The position numbers were made by a program, and so were the translations under genes. 64,000 bases of DNA, from NCBI GenBank assembly GCA_946811695.1, contig OX328132.1, positions 99,327,422 through 99,391,421 on the forward strand, read 5' to 3'. Under the pieces are notes generated by a model. The model made no database searches, was not told where the DNA came from, and saw nothing but the letters and a program-made list of their open reading frames with translations. Below, piece by piece: positions 11,044 to 22,055 of this stretch. This DNA comes from Gonocerus acuteangulatus. Lineage: Eukaryota; Arthropoda; Insecta; Hemiptera; Coreidae. The first letter of the stretch is position 1. Every line of letters starts with the position of its first letter.

Positions 11044-12775
11044 CAGGGTGTCCCGTAAATGTCTAGTCATATTGAGAGGGGTGATAAAGGGCCCTTACGG
11101 GAACAAAAAATGTTCTATGACGATTTCCCGAATTCTCGCCCATAAGGGAGAATACGTCGTTTTATTGTTTTATCGAGACAAACGTGGTTTTTAGAAACAT
11201 AATCGTTGTAGCTCCGTCCCAGGTGGTACTACTAGAAAGGGAGTGAAACCAATCGAAAGCTGAGTAAATTTACTATAAGACTAGTTGGGAGTAAACGTAA
11301 AAATGAATGAATGTAAGTATGTATATCTTACAAAAAGAAGGCAATTCTAAATTTCCTGACATTTTATTGATATTTCTTTCCAGCGTTACTCCTCAATGGG
11401 CAGGATCTGAAATTTCCGGGTTTCAGACAAACTTTCTCATTTAAGCAGCTTTCCATTCATGTATCACAACCCTGTGTTATTGAAGTATTTGAACGGTTTA
11501 AGTACAAAAGTTTAAAAAAAAAAAACATGGATCTGTGAAAAGAAAATTATATTTTTTTTTTCATTTTATTCAAAAAGCTGAAGGGAAATATTTATTTTTA
11601 TAAATGTTTACATAAATATTAAGTAAATATTTACTTAAAACAATAAAAAAAAATTACTTCCACGAATATAAAAAAAAAACTCCTAAAACAGTAAATAAAT
11701 AAAATACACATTTATTTTGAATTTGTTAATTCAAGTAACTAATACTGGGTCCAGGAGGCGGCCATTAAGGAACCCCCAACCATACATTAACCTCAAAAAT
11801 TATTATTTTTACCAAGATCACGCATTTGAACACATTTTTACAGGTACTTATATTTAGAAAACAAATGCTTTACCTTAAATTAATGCTGATGGCTACGCTT
11901 GTGAAACTCACTGGGATTCTGAGCCCATGCGTTTTTGTTGTGGTAATTAAAAATTCTATCCCTCATAAATAATATGTACATAGTCCTGTAAAAATGTGTT
12001 CAAATGCGTGATATAGGTAAAAATAGTAATTTTTGAGGTTAATGTATGGTTGGGGTTCCTTAATGGCCGCCTCCTGGACCCAGTATTAGTTACCTTAATT
12101 AACAAATTCAAAATAAATGTGTATTTTATTTATTTACTGTTTTAGGAATTTTTTTTATATTCATGGAAGTAATTTTTTTTATTGTTTAAAGTAAATATTT
12201 ACTTAATATTTAGGTAAACATTTATAAAAAAAAATATTTCCCTTCAGCTTTTTGAATAAATTGAAGAAAAAAATATAATTTTCTTTTCACAGATTCATGT
12301 TTTTTTTAAAACTTTTGTTCTTAAATCGTTCAAATACTTCAATAACACAGGGTTGTGATACATGAATGGAAAGCTGGTTAAATGAGAAAGTTTTTCTGAA
12401 ACCCGGAAATCTCAGATCCTGCTTATTGAGGAGTAACGCTGGAAAGAAATATCAATAAAATGTCAGGAAATTTAGAATTGCCTTCTTTTGGTAAGATATA
12501 CATACTTACATTCATTCATTTTTACGTTTACTCTCAACTAGTCGTATAGTACATTTACTTAGCTTTCGATTGGTTTCACACCCTTTCTAGTAGAACCACC
12601 TGGGACGGAGCTACAATGATTATTCTTCTAAAAAGTACGTTTGTCTCGAAAAAACAATAAAACGACGTTTTCTCCCTTATGGGCGAGAATTCGGGAAATC
12701 GTCATAGAACATTTTTTGTTCCCCTAAGGGTCTTCTATCACCCCTCACAATATGACTAGACATTTACGGGACACC

Positions 12776-12778
<3 letters not shown>
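11044..12778. mobile_element. 1.7 kb foldback DNA element flanked by (TA)n
   Basis: Two arms of about 800 bp (11,044-11,846 and 11,983-12,778) are inverted complements with scattered mismatches around a loop of about 135 bp. Ends are cagggtgtcccgtaaatg and its complement, each followed by TA, so a TA target duplication is likely. Tc1/mariner-type elements use TA, but the microsatellite flank makes this uncertain. No transposase frame. The arms have only point differences and small A/T-run indels. Confidence 0.8.

Positions 12779-12834
<56 letters not shown>
12779..12834. repeat. (TA)n microsatellite
   Basis: About 55 bp of pure TA on the right flank of the foldback element. Confidence 0.95.
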
Positions 12835-12838
<4 letters not shown>

Positions 12839-13929
12839 TTTAGATATTAATATCAAACACATCACATTGTATAAAAAACATAGGGATTTTACACTCCTAT
12901 GATACATGGTCAGCCATTCTCCTTAAGATTCATACCGTTCCCCAACCTCGTGCCCAGTATCCTAGCCTCATCCAAGGTCCTATCAACTGGGAATTTTTTC
13001 AAGAAAACCTCACCGCTTCCATTAACCTCACTGTTCCCCTCAAAACCCCAGCAGATGTCGACACTGCCGTTCTTACGTTTACAAAGGCCATACAGGACAG
13101 TGTCTCAAAATCATGTAGACTAAGAACACATATTCCTTTCAATCCCAAATCTCAGCTTCCAGACCACATCCAGAACCTCCTTGCCGCCAAGCGCCCAGCA
13201 AGAGCTCTCTGGCAGAGAACCCGCTATCCCTCTCACCGTACCTCCTTCAACAGACTCTGTAGAATTTTAAAACAGGCCCTTTCCGAACATCGAGCAAAAT
13301 CCTTCAATAATGTTCTTCGAACCCTATCCACAAAATATAATTCCCTGTGGACTGCTACCCGTAAAATCCTAAAATTTCATACCGTTCCTCATCCTCTCCA
13401 ACGCAGTGATGGCAGCTGGGCAAGAAGCGATGAAGATAAGGCCGAAGTTTTTGAAGCACATCTCGAATCCACTTTTTCTCCGCACCCAAATACAAATTCT
13501 ATCCACGACCAGCTGGTTCACGATTACCTTGACCACTCTCTTCCCCTCTCCCGTCCTCCCAAAGCTTTTCATCCTGCAGATGTAAAATACATCATTAAGC
13601 ATCTCCCCAGGAAATCCCTTGGGTATGACCTTATTACATCCCTCATCCTAAAAAACCTACCCCAGAAAGCCATAATCTTCCTTACCTACATCTTCAATTC
13701 AATCCTAAGAACTACTCACTTCCCCAAAAACCTCTAAATACACCATCCTCCTACTGCCCTATAAGCTTACTCCCAATCATGTCCAAAATTTTTGAAAAAC
13801 TTTTTCTGAAGAGAATCCTTCCCATCGATACATCCTCCAATTCCATTCCTGGCCACCAGTTCGGTTTCCGCTCCCTGGCACTCCACTATTCAACAATGCT
13901 TTAGCATTGTTGACACAATATCCTACGCG

Positions 13930-14489
13930 GGTAAAACTGAAGGAGAGTGTCCTCAGCACCGATTTTCTTCAAAGTTTGCACTATAACGTATTTTGATGCA
14001 CTAAACACGAATCCGTTGAAAAAAAAAAGTTGCTCGCAACTAGGAAAGAAGTTATTTAAAAAAAACGTTCACTGTTATGAAGGTTAGGGAAGACTGCCTT
14101 GGACGACTTTTAGGCATAGAATTCTTTTTATTTCTGCGAGTTGGATTGACTAAGAGTTTGGATGTTTTCTTGAGCGAGCGGAGCGAGCGGAAACGCATAG
14201 CACGTATGCCCAAAAGCGACAGTTTACGACCAAGTCAGCTACCACAGGTGAGTCTAAATTTCAATTACACTTCGTCATTAAGGACTATTGCGCAGGCGCG
14301 TGTTTACATATAAGCTGTTTACCCCGTCTTTTATAACCTCCATAACAGTGAACTTTAGTGCTTAATAACTTCTTTCCTAGTTGCGAGCAACTTTTTTATT
14401 CAACGGATTCGTGTTTAGTGCATCAAAATACGTTATAGTGCATATTTTGAAGAAAATCGGTGCTGAGGACACTCTCCTTCAGTATTACC
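13930..14489. mobile_element. 560 bp MITE with 8 bp target duplication
   Basis: Interrupts the LINE reverse transcriptase. Its ends ggtaaaactgaaggag and ctccttcagtattacc are the start of long inverted repeats of about 150 bp (left 13,930-14,078; right about 14,340-14,489). The flanks carry an exact 8 bp duplication cctacgcg (13,922-13,929 and 14,490-14,497). An 8 bp duplication is typical of hAT, P or Merlin elements; the GG terminus is closest to Merlin but this is not decisive. No transposase frame inside. Confidence 0.85.
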
Positions 14490-15163
14490 CCTACGCGTTT
14501 GAATGTAAAAACTAATGCACGAGTGCCTTCCTCGACGTCGCCCAAGCGTTCGATCGGGTTTGGCACCCGGGGCTGTTATACAAAGTAAAGCATATTTTAC
14601 CTCACACATATTACCTCATCCTTCAATCCTACCTCTCGAATCGTTCCTTTCAAACACGGTCAGGTACTACCTTGTCCTTCTCTCGACCCATATCCTCAGG
14701 CGTCCCACAAGGCAGCATCCTAGGTCCTGTCCTTTACCTCCTGTACACGGCAGATATAAACACTCATAAGACTACACACATTACGACCTACGCCGATGAT
14801 AAAGCCATCTTTTCTTCTTCCCCTGATCCCTCTATAGCTTTCCAGCAACTACAGGCGCACCTTGAGTCTGTCGAGAAATGGTGCAACTTTTGGAAAATTA
14901 AAATGAGCCCAGAAAAGTGCTTTCATGTTACATTCACTCTTAATAGGAGCGCCTGCCCTCCTGTATTCATTTGCAGCAGTCAACTCCCAGCATCGAACTC
15001 ACATGGAACCCACACACACGACTGAAAAGATAAGAGTTAAACAGGAGATATGGACACCTACGACGACTACTATTTACGACGACCTACGAAACTCACTACT
15101 TACAAAACTATAATCAGACCTATCTGGACTTACGGACTTGAATTATGGGGAACAGCAAAACAC

Positions 15164-15381
15164 TCAAACATACAACGAATACAAGCATTCCAATCCAAAG
15201 TCCTTCGTAGAATAGTCAATGCTCCCTTTTATGTCTCCAACAAAACCCCACACATTGACCTCAACATTCCCTTCAAACATACAACGAATACAAGCATTCC
15301 AATCCAAAGTCCTTCGTAGAATAGTCAATGCTCCCTTTTATGTCTCCAACAAAACCCCACACATTGACCTCAACATTCCCT
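15164..15381 (+). repeat. 109 bp tandem duplication within the LINE tail
   Basis: The block containing 'tacaacgaatacaagcattc' occurs at 15,171 and again at 15,280 with no visible difference. It duplicates the coding segment for the post-RT tail. 109 is not a multiple of 3, so it shifts the frame. Confidence 0.9.
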
Positions 15382-15849
15382 TCGTAAACGACCTCGCCAA
15401 ATCCCGATTCTTAACGTTTCATTCCAAATTGTCATCCCACCCAAATCCTAGAGGTCAATCCCTTTCCACTCAGACCCACCCTAAAGACCTTCCCAGGAGG
15501 CTTAAGAGACTTTGACACCGTGACCAGCTACCATAACAGCAGTTAAAAACAGCACAAATTGTTTAGATATATTAGGAAGTGCCGATAATGTTTGGCTCCT
15601 TCCATATACTGTTCATTGACATGTATACTTAGGCCAGCACAATTAATTATTGTACTTATAATTGTACAGATTTTAAATAAACATGAATTATAAAAAAAAA
15701 TTGGCTTGATTGTACAATTATTTTATTGAGGTATTTTATTTATTGTTAAATCTTTAAATGCAAATCATAAAAGTCTTGACGTTCCTATTTCCACTCTTCT
15801 CTGGGTTAATGGAAATAAAGATTTATTTATACTTACATATATTTCTCTG

Positions 15850-17090
15850 TTTGCTCTGTAGGTGGCCCAAAAATGGTCCGATTTGGATGATATTTAGTAA
15901 AAATGTCTTTCGTCTAACTGGAAATATCAAGCACGTTAACCTACAGAATCCTTTCTCTGCAACATGGTTTTTTGGGGTGAAAAAGTCGTACAGTCTAAGT
16001 TATCGCATTAATATGCTTGCAGGTACTCTTTTTGTAGGATCTCTAGCCTTAGGAAACGAATAAAACAATTTTTAAAGTTTTCCTAACTAATTTTTAACTT
16101 GGGTATTCGGAAATGATTTATTCAGCTAAATGTTGTTCCAGACGTTTGACATTCATCTAGCCTAAGATATTTAAATGTTGGTTGCATTTCGAGTTACATT
16201 ATGTTGCATTATGAGATAAATATATATTATTAACTTACATGAAAAGTTTTGGAATCTTTGTTTGTTTCTTAAATGTCTCGAAAAGAAATTGTTGTAAATG
16301 GAAGATAAAAATTCAAAAGCTTACTAAATTCTCTAGGCAAAAGGTTCAAGAGCAATTTTCGATAGGGAGATATCAATCCGAGAAAATTTTTTTTAAAACA
16401 ATATGTTAGATTTGTAACTGGTTTTATCTTTCCTACCTCTTTTTTATTCTATTGTATTTAACCGTAAAATGAAACAAGGTATGATAATGAGAAACGTATT
16501 GGTAATAGTGTTTTCCTAAAGCGATAAATAAAAATGTTGGCGGGAGTATTTTCCGCTTGAAAGTACTGTCAGTTTCCACTAAAATCTCCCTTCTCTTTGA
16601 AATATCATTTTTTATAAAGTTCAAAACCTAACAATAACTGCCTAATGGTATACCTTTACTAATGGCAATAGGAATAAGAACGGAAACATGTTAAGATGAC
16701 ACAGTTCCGACATTCAAACTAGGATGCTTACATTTTGGCTAAGTTTGGAGTTAGGAAGTACTAGAAAAAAATCTTTATTAACAGGCACGAAAGGATTTCG
16801 GATCTTCGTATATTTTCGTAATATCTCAAAACGGTTGGACAGTCGTGCTAAATGGTTGACGACCATTCGAAAGCTTAATAAATTCGTTACCTACAAAAAA
16901 GATTCTGAACCAAATTTTGATAGGACGATCACATTTGGAGAAGCAAGTGCTTAAAACTTTGAAGTATTTGGATTCGTTTATTAGAACGTTTCCTTTTGTG
17001 TGTTTCCCTTAGTTTTTTATTGCTTGTTATTTTTGTCCTTGCTTATAGTAGGCAAATGCATTAGTAAATAAAGCAAGATACGTAAAATTA
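15850..17090 (+). mobile_element. HINE-like element, family 2, interrupted by a LINE
   Basis: Shares with the 20.5 and 29.2 kb copies the run 'ggtccgatttggatgatatt', 'cacgttaacctacagaatc', 'atatgcttgcaggtactc' and the downstream modules with 'ttaataaattcgtt'. The minus-strand Jockey LINE is inserted at 17,090; the element resumes at 20,174 and continues to about 20,350. The open frames here are not genes. Confidence 0.6.
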
Positions 17091-17372
17091 ATTTAATTTT
17101 TAATTATTTATTAATTTAATGAAATTACATTCTGTAATATAATAATACATTTTGTAATGTGCTCACATAAACAAGAAAAATAAAATAAAATCACGAGGGT
17201 CCGCACCAGCTGCCCCCTTGTCTCCTCGGGTAAGATGACTAGGGACAGCCGTACCCCATTCCTCAACCAGCAGCGGTACGAGTACTGGAGCTGGAAAAGG
17301 GACGAGAGAACTGCAGACACTCTAGGGGCTTGTGGGGAGAAGATAACCACCGTTATCACTCCCTTGTATTGC

Positions 17373-18923
17373 TTAAAGCAGATCGCGGGGCCACATCCTG
17401 TTCAACCGTCGTGGTGGGGAATAGGGATGGTTGGGAGTGGACAGTGACTGGACAGCATGATTAGGGTTTAGTGATAATTTGTGGTGAAAATTTGCAAAAC
17501 GGATGGGGATAAGGTCTTGTATTAGAGGAATGTTGAGGTCTTTATGAAGATTCTTATTGGTTATGTAAAAAGGAGCATTGACAATAGTTCGGAGGACTTT
17601 AGATTGGAAGGTTTGGAAGCGTCTGATGTTCGATGGTTTTGCAGTTCCCCATAGCTCTATTCCGTATGTCCAAATGGGTTTTATAATTGTGTTGTAGGTT
17701 ATGAGTTTGTTTTCGAGTGAGAGAGGTGAGTTTTTATTCAGTAATCTGTAAAGCTGTCCAAAGCGTCTGTTGAGTTCTTGTCTTTTCAGTCTGATGTGGT
17801 CTTTCCAAGTGAGTCTACAGTCTAAATAAAAGCCAAGGTAACGGACTGTGTTGACGGGAACAAGGGGTTGGTTATTAAAGGATACTGGGGGACAGGATTG
17901 GCGACGGAGGGTGAACGTTATGAACTGGCTTTTGCTTTCATTCACCTTGATCCTCCAAATTTTGGACCATTTTTCTATTTCATTTAAGTGGTTCTGCAGA
18001 TTATTTGAAGCAACGTTCGGATTGGGATGGGAAGAAAGAACTGCTGTATCGTCGGCGTATGTGGCTAGGAGAGTATTAGGATGGAGAGGAATATCAGCTG
18101 TGTATATGGTGTAGAGGACAGGTCCTAAGACACTACCCTGCGGAACTCCCGCTTCCACTGGGTGGTAGTCTGAGTATTCTTGCCCTTGCCGGACTCTGAA
18201 AAACCTGTCTTTCAGATAGGAACGGAGGATCAGAAAAAGTGTACTAGGAAGGAGTCTCTTGAGTTTATAAAGTAAGCCAATGTGCCAGACCCGATCAAAA
18301 GCTTGCGCCACATCGAGGAAGACACTCGGGCAGTACTCTTTTTGCTCTAAGGAGGAGGATATATGATCTACAACGCGAAGACCTTGCTGTACAGTGGAAT
18401 GGAGAGGACGAAAACCAAACTGATGGGAAGGAAGTATGGTCTGGTTATTGAGAATAGGCACGAGGCGCTTTAGGAGGATTTTTTCAAACATTTTGGAGAA
18501 AATGGGGAGGAGGCTTATAGGGCGATAGGAGGATGTTTGATGTGCTGGTTTTCCGGGCTTAGGGAAAAGGATAATTATTGAGAATTTCCATAGAGTGGGA
18601 AAATGGGTTGTGCGGAATATGCAATTGTATAAGTATGTTAGGAAGAGGATTGCTTTCGATGGAAGTTGTCGAAGGATCTGAGAGGTGATTAGGTCATACC
18701 CTGGAGATTTACGGCGAGGAAGTTTGGAGATAAGGTATTTTACCTCAGATGGGTTGACAGGTTTGGGGGGGTAATGACAAGGGGAGAGGGGAATCGATGA
18801 AGTCCGTGATGTAGGAACGTGATGGGATGTCATGTGCTTCTGGATTTGGGGTGAAGGTGTTTTTGAGGAATGATCCAAACATTTCTGCCTTTTCTGAGTC
18901 GGATGAAGCCCATGATCCGTCAT
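17373..18923 (-). CDS. LINE ORF2, reverse transcriptase part (Jockey clade)
   Basis: A 516-residue frame for the reverse transcriptase that primes cDNA synthesis at the nicked target. Visible motifs: SPGYDLIT (about 73-80), PKPGK and YRPISLLP (about 121-140), HQFGFRP (167-173), FLDVAQAFDRVWH with the first catalytic Asp (202-214), GVPQGSVLGP (259-268), the catalytic box TYADDTAVL (288-296), YLGFYLD, then the tail PIWTYGIELWGTA. The first 50 or so residues, including the nominal Met, are an out-of-frame reading of the endonuclease linker. The real protein is continuous with the upstream frame: true sequence begins near KPVNPSEVKY, just after a C7 run at about 18,764-18,770. I see no RNase H domain, as expected for Jockey. 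All RT catalytic residues are present. Confidence 0.92.
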   Translation of the reverse strand: MTDHGLHPTQKRQKCLDHSSKTPSPQIQKHMTSHHVPTSRTSSIPLSPCHYPPKPVNPSEVKYLISKLPRRKSPGYDLITSQILRQLPSKAILFLTYLYNCIFRTTHFPTLWKFSIIILFPKPGKPAHQTSSYRPISLLPIFSKMFEKILLKRLVPILNNQTILPSHQFGFRPLHSTVQQGLRVVDHISSSLEQKEYCPSVFLDVAQAFDRVWHIGLLYKLKRLLPSTLFLILRSYLKDRFFRVRQGQEYSDYHPVEAGVPQGSVLGPVLYTIYTADIPLHPNTLLATYADDTAVLSSHPNPNVASNNLQNHLNEIEKWSKIWRIKVNESKSQFITFTLRRQSCPPVSFNNQPLVPVNTVRYLGFYLDCRLTWKDHIRLKRQELNRRFGQLYRLLNKNSPLSLENKLITYNTIIKPIWTYGIELWGTAKPSNIRRFQTFQSKVLRTIVNAPFYITNKNLHKDLNIPLIQDLIPIRFANFHHKLSLNPNHAVQSLSTPNHPYSPPRRLNRMWPRDLL

Positions 18924-20070
18924 CTCGGCGGAGAGGAGGGGATGTAGGGTGGTATTTCAGGATTTTTTTGGTTGCTGTCCACAGGGAGTTATCCTGCGTC
19001 GAGAGAGAGGAAAGATAGGATTTATAGGATTCAGAGTGATGGGATTTCAGATGTTGTTTTACTAGCCTGCATAATCTATTGTAGGAATTGCGGTCATCGG
19101 GGTGTCTGGTTCTCTGCCATAAGGATCTAGCATGGCGTTTGGATATTATGAGGTCATGGATATGTGATGGTAAGGAATTATTGGATCTGGTTTGGATATG
19201 TTTCTTCGGGATGGATGCTTTCCAGGCGGCTTGTTGAATGGAGGTGGTGAAGGAATTCACGGCTTCATCGAGATCTTCGGGTGATTTTAGGGGGATATTA
19301 AGGTCGATGGATTCTTGAAGGATTGAGCGGAAGAGTTCCCAGTCCATAGGGCCATTAATTAATGCGGGTGGTAGAGATTTTGGAATGGGTCGGAGGGATA
19401 TTGTGAGAGCCAAAGGTGTGTGATCAGAGGAGAGTTCAGTTAGACTTGAGACAGAATAGTATGCCCCTCCAAGGTTTTTATATATGAAAAAATCTAGGAG
19501 ATCGGGAAGGCGGTTGGGATCAGTGGGCCAGTAAGTGGGTGAATTAGGAGATATGGTGGAGCAATGTTTACTGGAGATTACAGCATGGAGAGAACGACCT
19601 CGGGAGTTGGTTATTCTTGAGCCCCATTGTTGGTGCTTCGCGTTGTAGTCGCCACCAGCAAGGAAGTGTGGACCAATGGAGTCGAAGAATTGATGGAGGG
19701 TAACTTCAGGAAGAGGCTTATTAGGAGGGCAATACACAGCTGTTAGGGTGAAAGGGAAGGACAATGTGTTCAAGGAAATAGCAGTGGATTGAAGAGACGG
19801 GGTAGGTTCCTGGGGAATGAGGTGATGACTTAGAGTTCGGCGTATCAAAACAGCAGTTCCACCATGGGATTTTCCGTCGGGGTGATCAGTCCGGTACGTA
19901 TAATATCCGGGGATATTTAAGAGTCCTCTGGTGGTAAGTCTGGTTTCTGTTATAAGTGCTGCATCAAAGTCTTTTTCCTGTAGTAGTGCTGTCAGTTCGT
20001 AAGTGTGATTTCGAACACCGTTAGCATTCCAAAGAAGGATGAGGAAGGATTCTTTTGGCGGGGATGTCAT
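18745..20070 (-). CDS. LINE ORF2, AP-endonuclease part
   Basis: A 441-residue frame that starts at ORF2's own Met. Residues 1-230 are an exonuclease-endonuclease-phosphatase domain that nicks the target DNA: WNANGV (14-19), ALITETRL with the catalytic Glu (38-45), GGTAVLIRR (70-78), VYCPP, GGDYNAKHQQWGSR (139-152), PDLLDFFIYK, SSDHTPLAL (214-222). All expected catalytic residues are there. Residues 230-430 are the linker toward the RT domain, with LWQRTRHP. The frame ends early (LPPQTCQPI) because of a one-base shift at the C7 run. The corrected ORF2 would span 17,373-20,070, about 900 residues, normal for Jockey elements. The ATG overlaps the ORF1 stop as ATGA. Confidence 0.92.
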   Translation of the reverse strand: MTSPPKESFLILLWNANGVRNHTYELTALLQEKDFDAALITETRLTTRGLLNIPGYYTYRTDHPDGKSHGGTAVLIRRTLSHHLIPQEPTPSLQSTAISLNTLSFPFTLTAVYCPPNKPLPEVTLHQFFDSIGPHFLAGGDYNAKHQQWGSRITNSRGRSLHAVISSKHCSTISPNSPTYWPTDPNRLPDLLDFFIYKNLGGAYYSVSSLTELSSDHTPLALTISLRPIPKSLPPALINGPMDWELFRSILQESIDLNIPLKSPEDLDEAVNSFTTSIQQAAWKASIPKKHIQTRSNNSLPSHIHDLIISKRHARSLWQRTRHPDDRNSYNRLCRLVKQHLKSHHSESYKSYLSSLSTQDNSLWTATKKILKYHPTSPPLRRDDGSWASSDSEKAEMFGSFLKNTFTPNPEAHDIPSRSYITDFIDSPLPLSLPPQTCQPI

Positions 20071-20173
20071 TTTGAGGTGAGGAGAGGAAGTAGGTTCGTC
20101 ACGACGGTGTTTAGGAGGGTAATGAGAGGGGTGATAAGTGATCTAAACTCCGTTATAAAGGAGTTTAGAAGGG
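20067..20173 (-). pseudogene. LINE ORF1 (gag-like) C-terminal remnant
   Basis: Minus-strand frame reading FITEFRSLITPLITLLNTVV and then a leucine-rich end, stopping at TGA 20,067-20,069. This TGA overlaps the ORF2 ATG (ATGA), an arrangement used for coupled translation in LINEs. The leucine-rich C-terminal tail fits Jockey-type ORF1 proteins. Only about 35 codons are left because of 5' truncation. Assignment rests on position and this tail. Confidence 0.6.
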
Positions 20174-20359
20174 AGATACGTAAAATTAGAAACATTTTTT
20201 TCCGAGCTTTCCGAGCGGAATTCAAAAATGCCGTGTGAATATTTTCTTCTACTGTACTGCTGTTGATCTCAATCTTGAGAACTAATTTTTTTGTCTATTT
20301 ATCTCACCTTTTAATTGGTTGTTTTCTGTTTTGTTTTTTATTAAATTTAACAGTAAAAT

Positions 20360-20527
20360 GAGGATTTCAGTTTTGTAATGACTTCGGCCTCGGGTACGGT
20401 ACGAGAGATGAGCGATGAGCGGCAGAGCGACCGAGCGCTTACCAGAAGAGGGGCACTGGCTACGATACAGAGCGGCTGTGCGTTAATTTCCTTTAGTCTC
20501 CGTCATCGCATACTCCAATATACGTTT
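20360..20527. repeat. GAGCGA-rich segment, repeat unit
   Basis: The stretch 'cctcgggtacggtacgag', followed by gatgagcgatgagcgg, resembles the complement of 24,615-24,660 (cttcgggtacgatacgagcg then agagcgatgagcg). Same repeat in inverted orientation. Non-coding. Confidence 0.5.
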
Positions 20528-20665
20528 TAGCGCGGTTCCTCCCTCCCCCATAGGGAGGAACCCCGCTTATAACGTTGATACAATGAAACAATCCGGAAGT
20601 GCCGACAAGAAAATTTCGCGTTTCAGAACCCCTAGAGACCGAAAATAATGGTGGTTCAAATTTGT

Positions 20666-20688
20666 ATATATATATATATATATGTATA

Positions 20689-20773
<85 letters not shown>

Positions 20774-20775
20774 TT
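20666..20775. repeat. (TA)n microsatellite inside HINE-like element
   Basis: About 105 bp of TA with a few TTTA and CATA interruptions. Open frames reading Ile-Tyr repeats on both strands come from this and are not genes. Confidence 0.97.
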
Positions 20776-22055
20776 GTCTGTTCGCTCATTTCTGGCTTCC
20801 CTGATGGTCCGATTTTGATGAAATTTGGTACAAAAATCCTTCGTCCAATTTGAAAGGTCAAGTTCGTTAACCAGCAAAATCCGCCCACTGGAAGATGGCG
20901 TTTGGGGCGAAATTCGCGCAAAAAAAATCGTAACGCTTACGTTTTTGAGTTCATAAGCTTGTAAGGACTCTTTTTATATGCTTCTTGGGCTAGGAAAACG
21001 AATGAAACCATTTTCAAGGCGATAGCTTTAACCGTTTTCGAGAAAATTGGAAAAATAATTTTTGAATACCGTTTTTGGTTTGGGTACTTAGAATCACGGG
21101 ATTCAGTTGAAACATTATCTGCATGTTCTTCTTTCATTAAAACTAATATGTTGAAAGTTTTGTTACGTTTGGAGTTAAGGAAGGGTTAGAATAAAATATT
21201 TTATTAACAGTCATGAAAAGTTTTGGGAACTTTGTATACTTTCATTAATATCTCGAACACGGTTCGGAAATCGTGGTAAGTAGATAGAAACTATTTGAAA
21301 GCTTACTAAAGTTTCTACAAAAAAGATTCTAAAACTATTTTTGATTAGGTTATGTCAATCGGAGAAATAAGTGCTTAAATCTTCAAATACGTCTGTTTTT
21401 TTCTTATGAACGGGTTTTTGTCGTTCTTTTTGTAATTTTTGTCTCTTTCCCTTGGTTTTTTATTGCTTTTTATTTTTGTAATTTCTTATGTTGGGAAAAT
21501 GTATTTGTATGTAAAACAGGATATACGAAATTTACTATATACGTCATTTCAGGATAGGAAAAATGAGACCAATTTTCTGTTGCTAGAAATAATGAAAATT
21601 TTGGGAACTTCGTATACTTCCATTAATATCTTGAAAACGATTGAAAATCTTGGGAAGCGAAAGGTTACCATTCGAAAGCGTACTAAATGGTCTACAAAAA
21701 AGGTTTTGAGGAAAGTTTTGAATAAGCGATGTCAATCGGATGAAATAAGTGCTTAAACTTTGAAGTAATTGATTTCGTTTATTTCATACGGTTCTTTTGG
21801 TCTGTTTTTATTCCTATTTTTTCATTTCTTATAGTTGGATAATGTATTTGACAATAAAACAGATTAATTAAAATAAGAAAAACAATTCATTGTTAGAAAT
21901 ATATCAGGCTGTACCGTATGAAATGTCAGTTTTGGATTTGCCGATTTCCTTCAAATGTCTTGAAACTGTCGAGGCTCCTAATCAGAGTTCTTTGGCATAT
22001 TCCCTATTGTTTGCTATTGCTTATAGTAGTCAAGTGTATTTGCCAATAACACAGG

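Larger units (their letters stand above)
12900..15700 (+). pseudogene. Decayed Jockey-type LINE (ORF2 remnant)
   Basis: Encodes, in pieces, the region after the endonuclease, then reverse transcriptase and the C-terminal tail of a Jockey-clade ORF2. It is clearly related to the minus-strand LINE at 17.1-20.2 kb. From 12,931 a frame reads GPINWEFF ... LWQRTRYP ... KYIIKHLPRKS.GYDL and stops at 13,737, then shifts. After a 560 bp MITE the frame resumes with SAFLDVAQAFDRVWH, GVPQGSILGP and TYADD (14,515-15,025). The tail reads RPIWTYGLELWGTA and contains a 109 bp tandem duplication. A 3' UTR follows with AATAAA near 15,677 and an A-run at about 15,690. The endonuclease domain is absent (5' truncation). 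Several stops and shifts show it is inactive. Confidence 0.88.
17091..20173 (-). mobile_element. Jockey-type LINE, 5'-truncated, with 15 bp target duplication
   Basis: A 3.08 kb minus-strand insertion flanked by an exact 15 bp duplication agatacgtaaaatta (17,076-17,090 and 20,174-20,188). Order on the minus strand: the last codons of ORF1, ORF2 endonuclease, ORF2 reverse transcriptase, a roughly 280 bp 3' UTR with an AATAAA-type signal, and an A/T-rich tail ending at 17,091. Truncation occurred inside ORF1, as is usual when reverse transcription stops early. It is inserted in a HINE-like element, so it is younger than that element. Apart from one shift the ORF2 is open, so the copy is fairly young. 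Confidence 0.93.

Noticed and set aside
17848..18114. 88-residue plus-strand frame, and others at 17,235, 18,827 and 20,005
   Set aside because: Antisense shadows of the minus-strand LINE ORF2.
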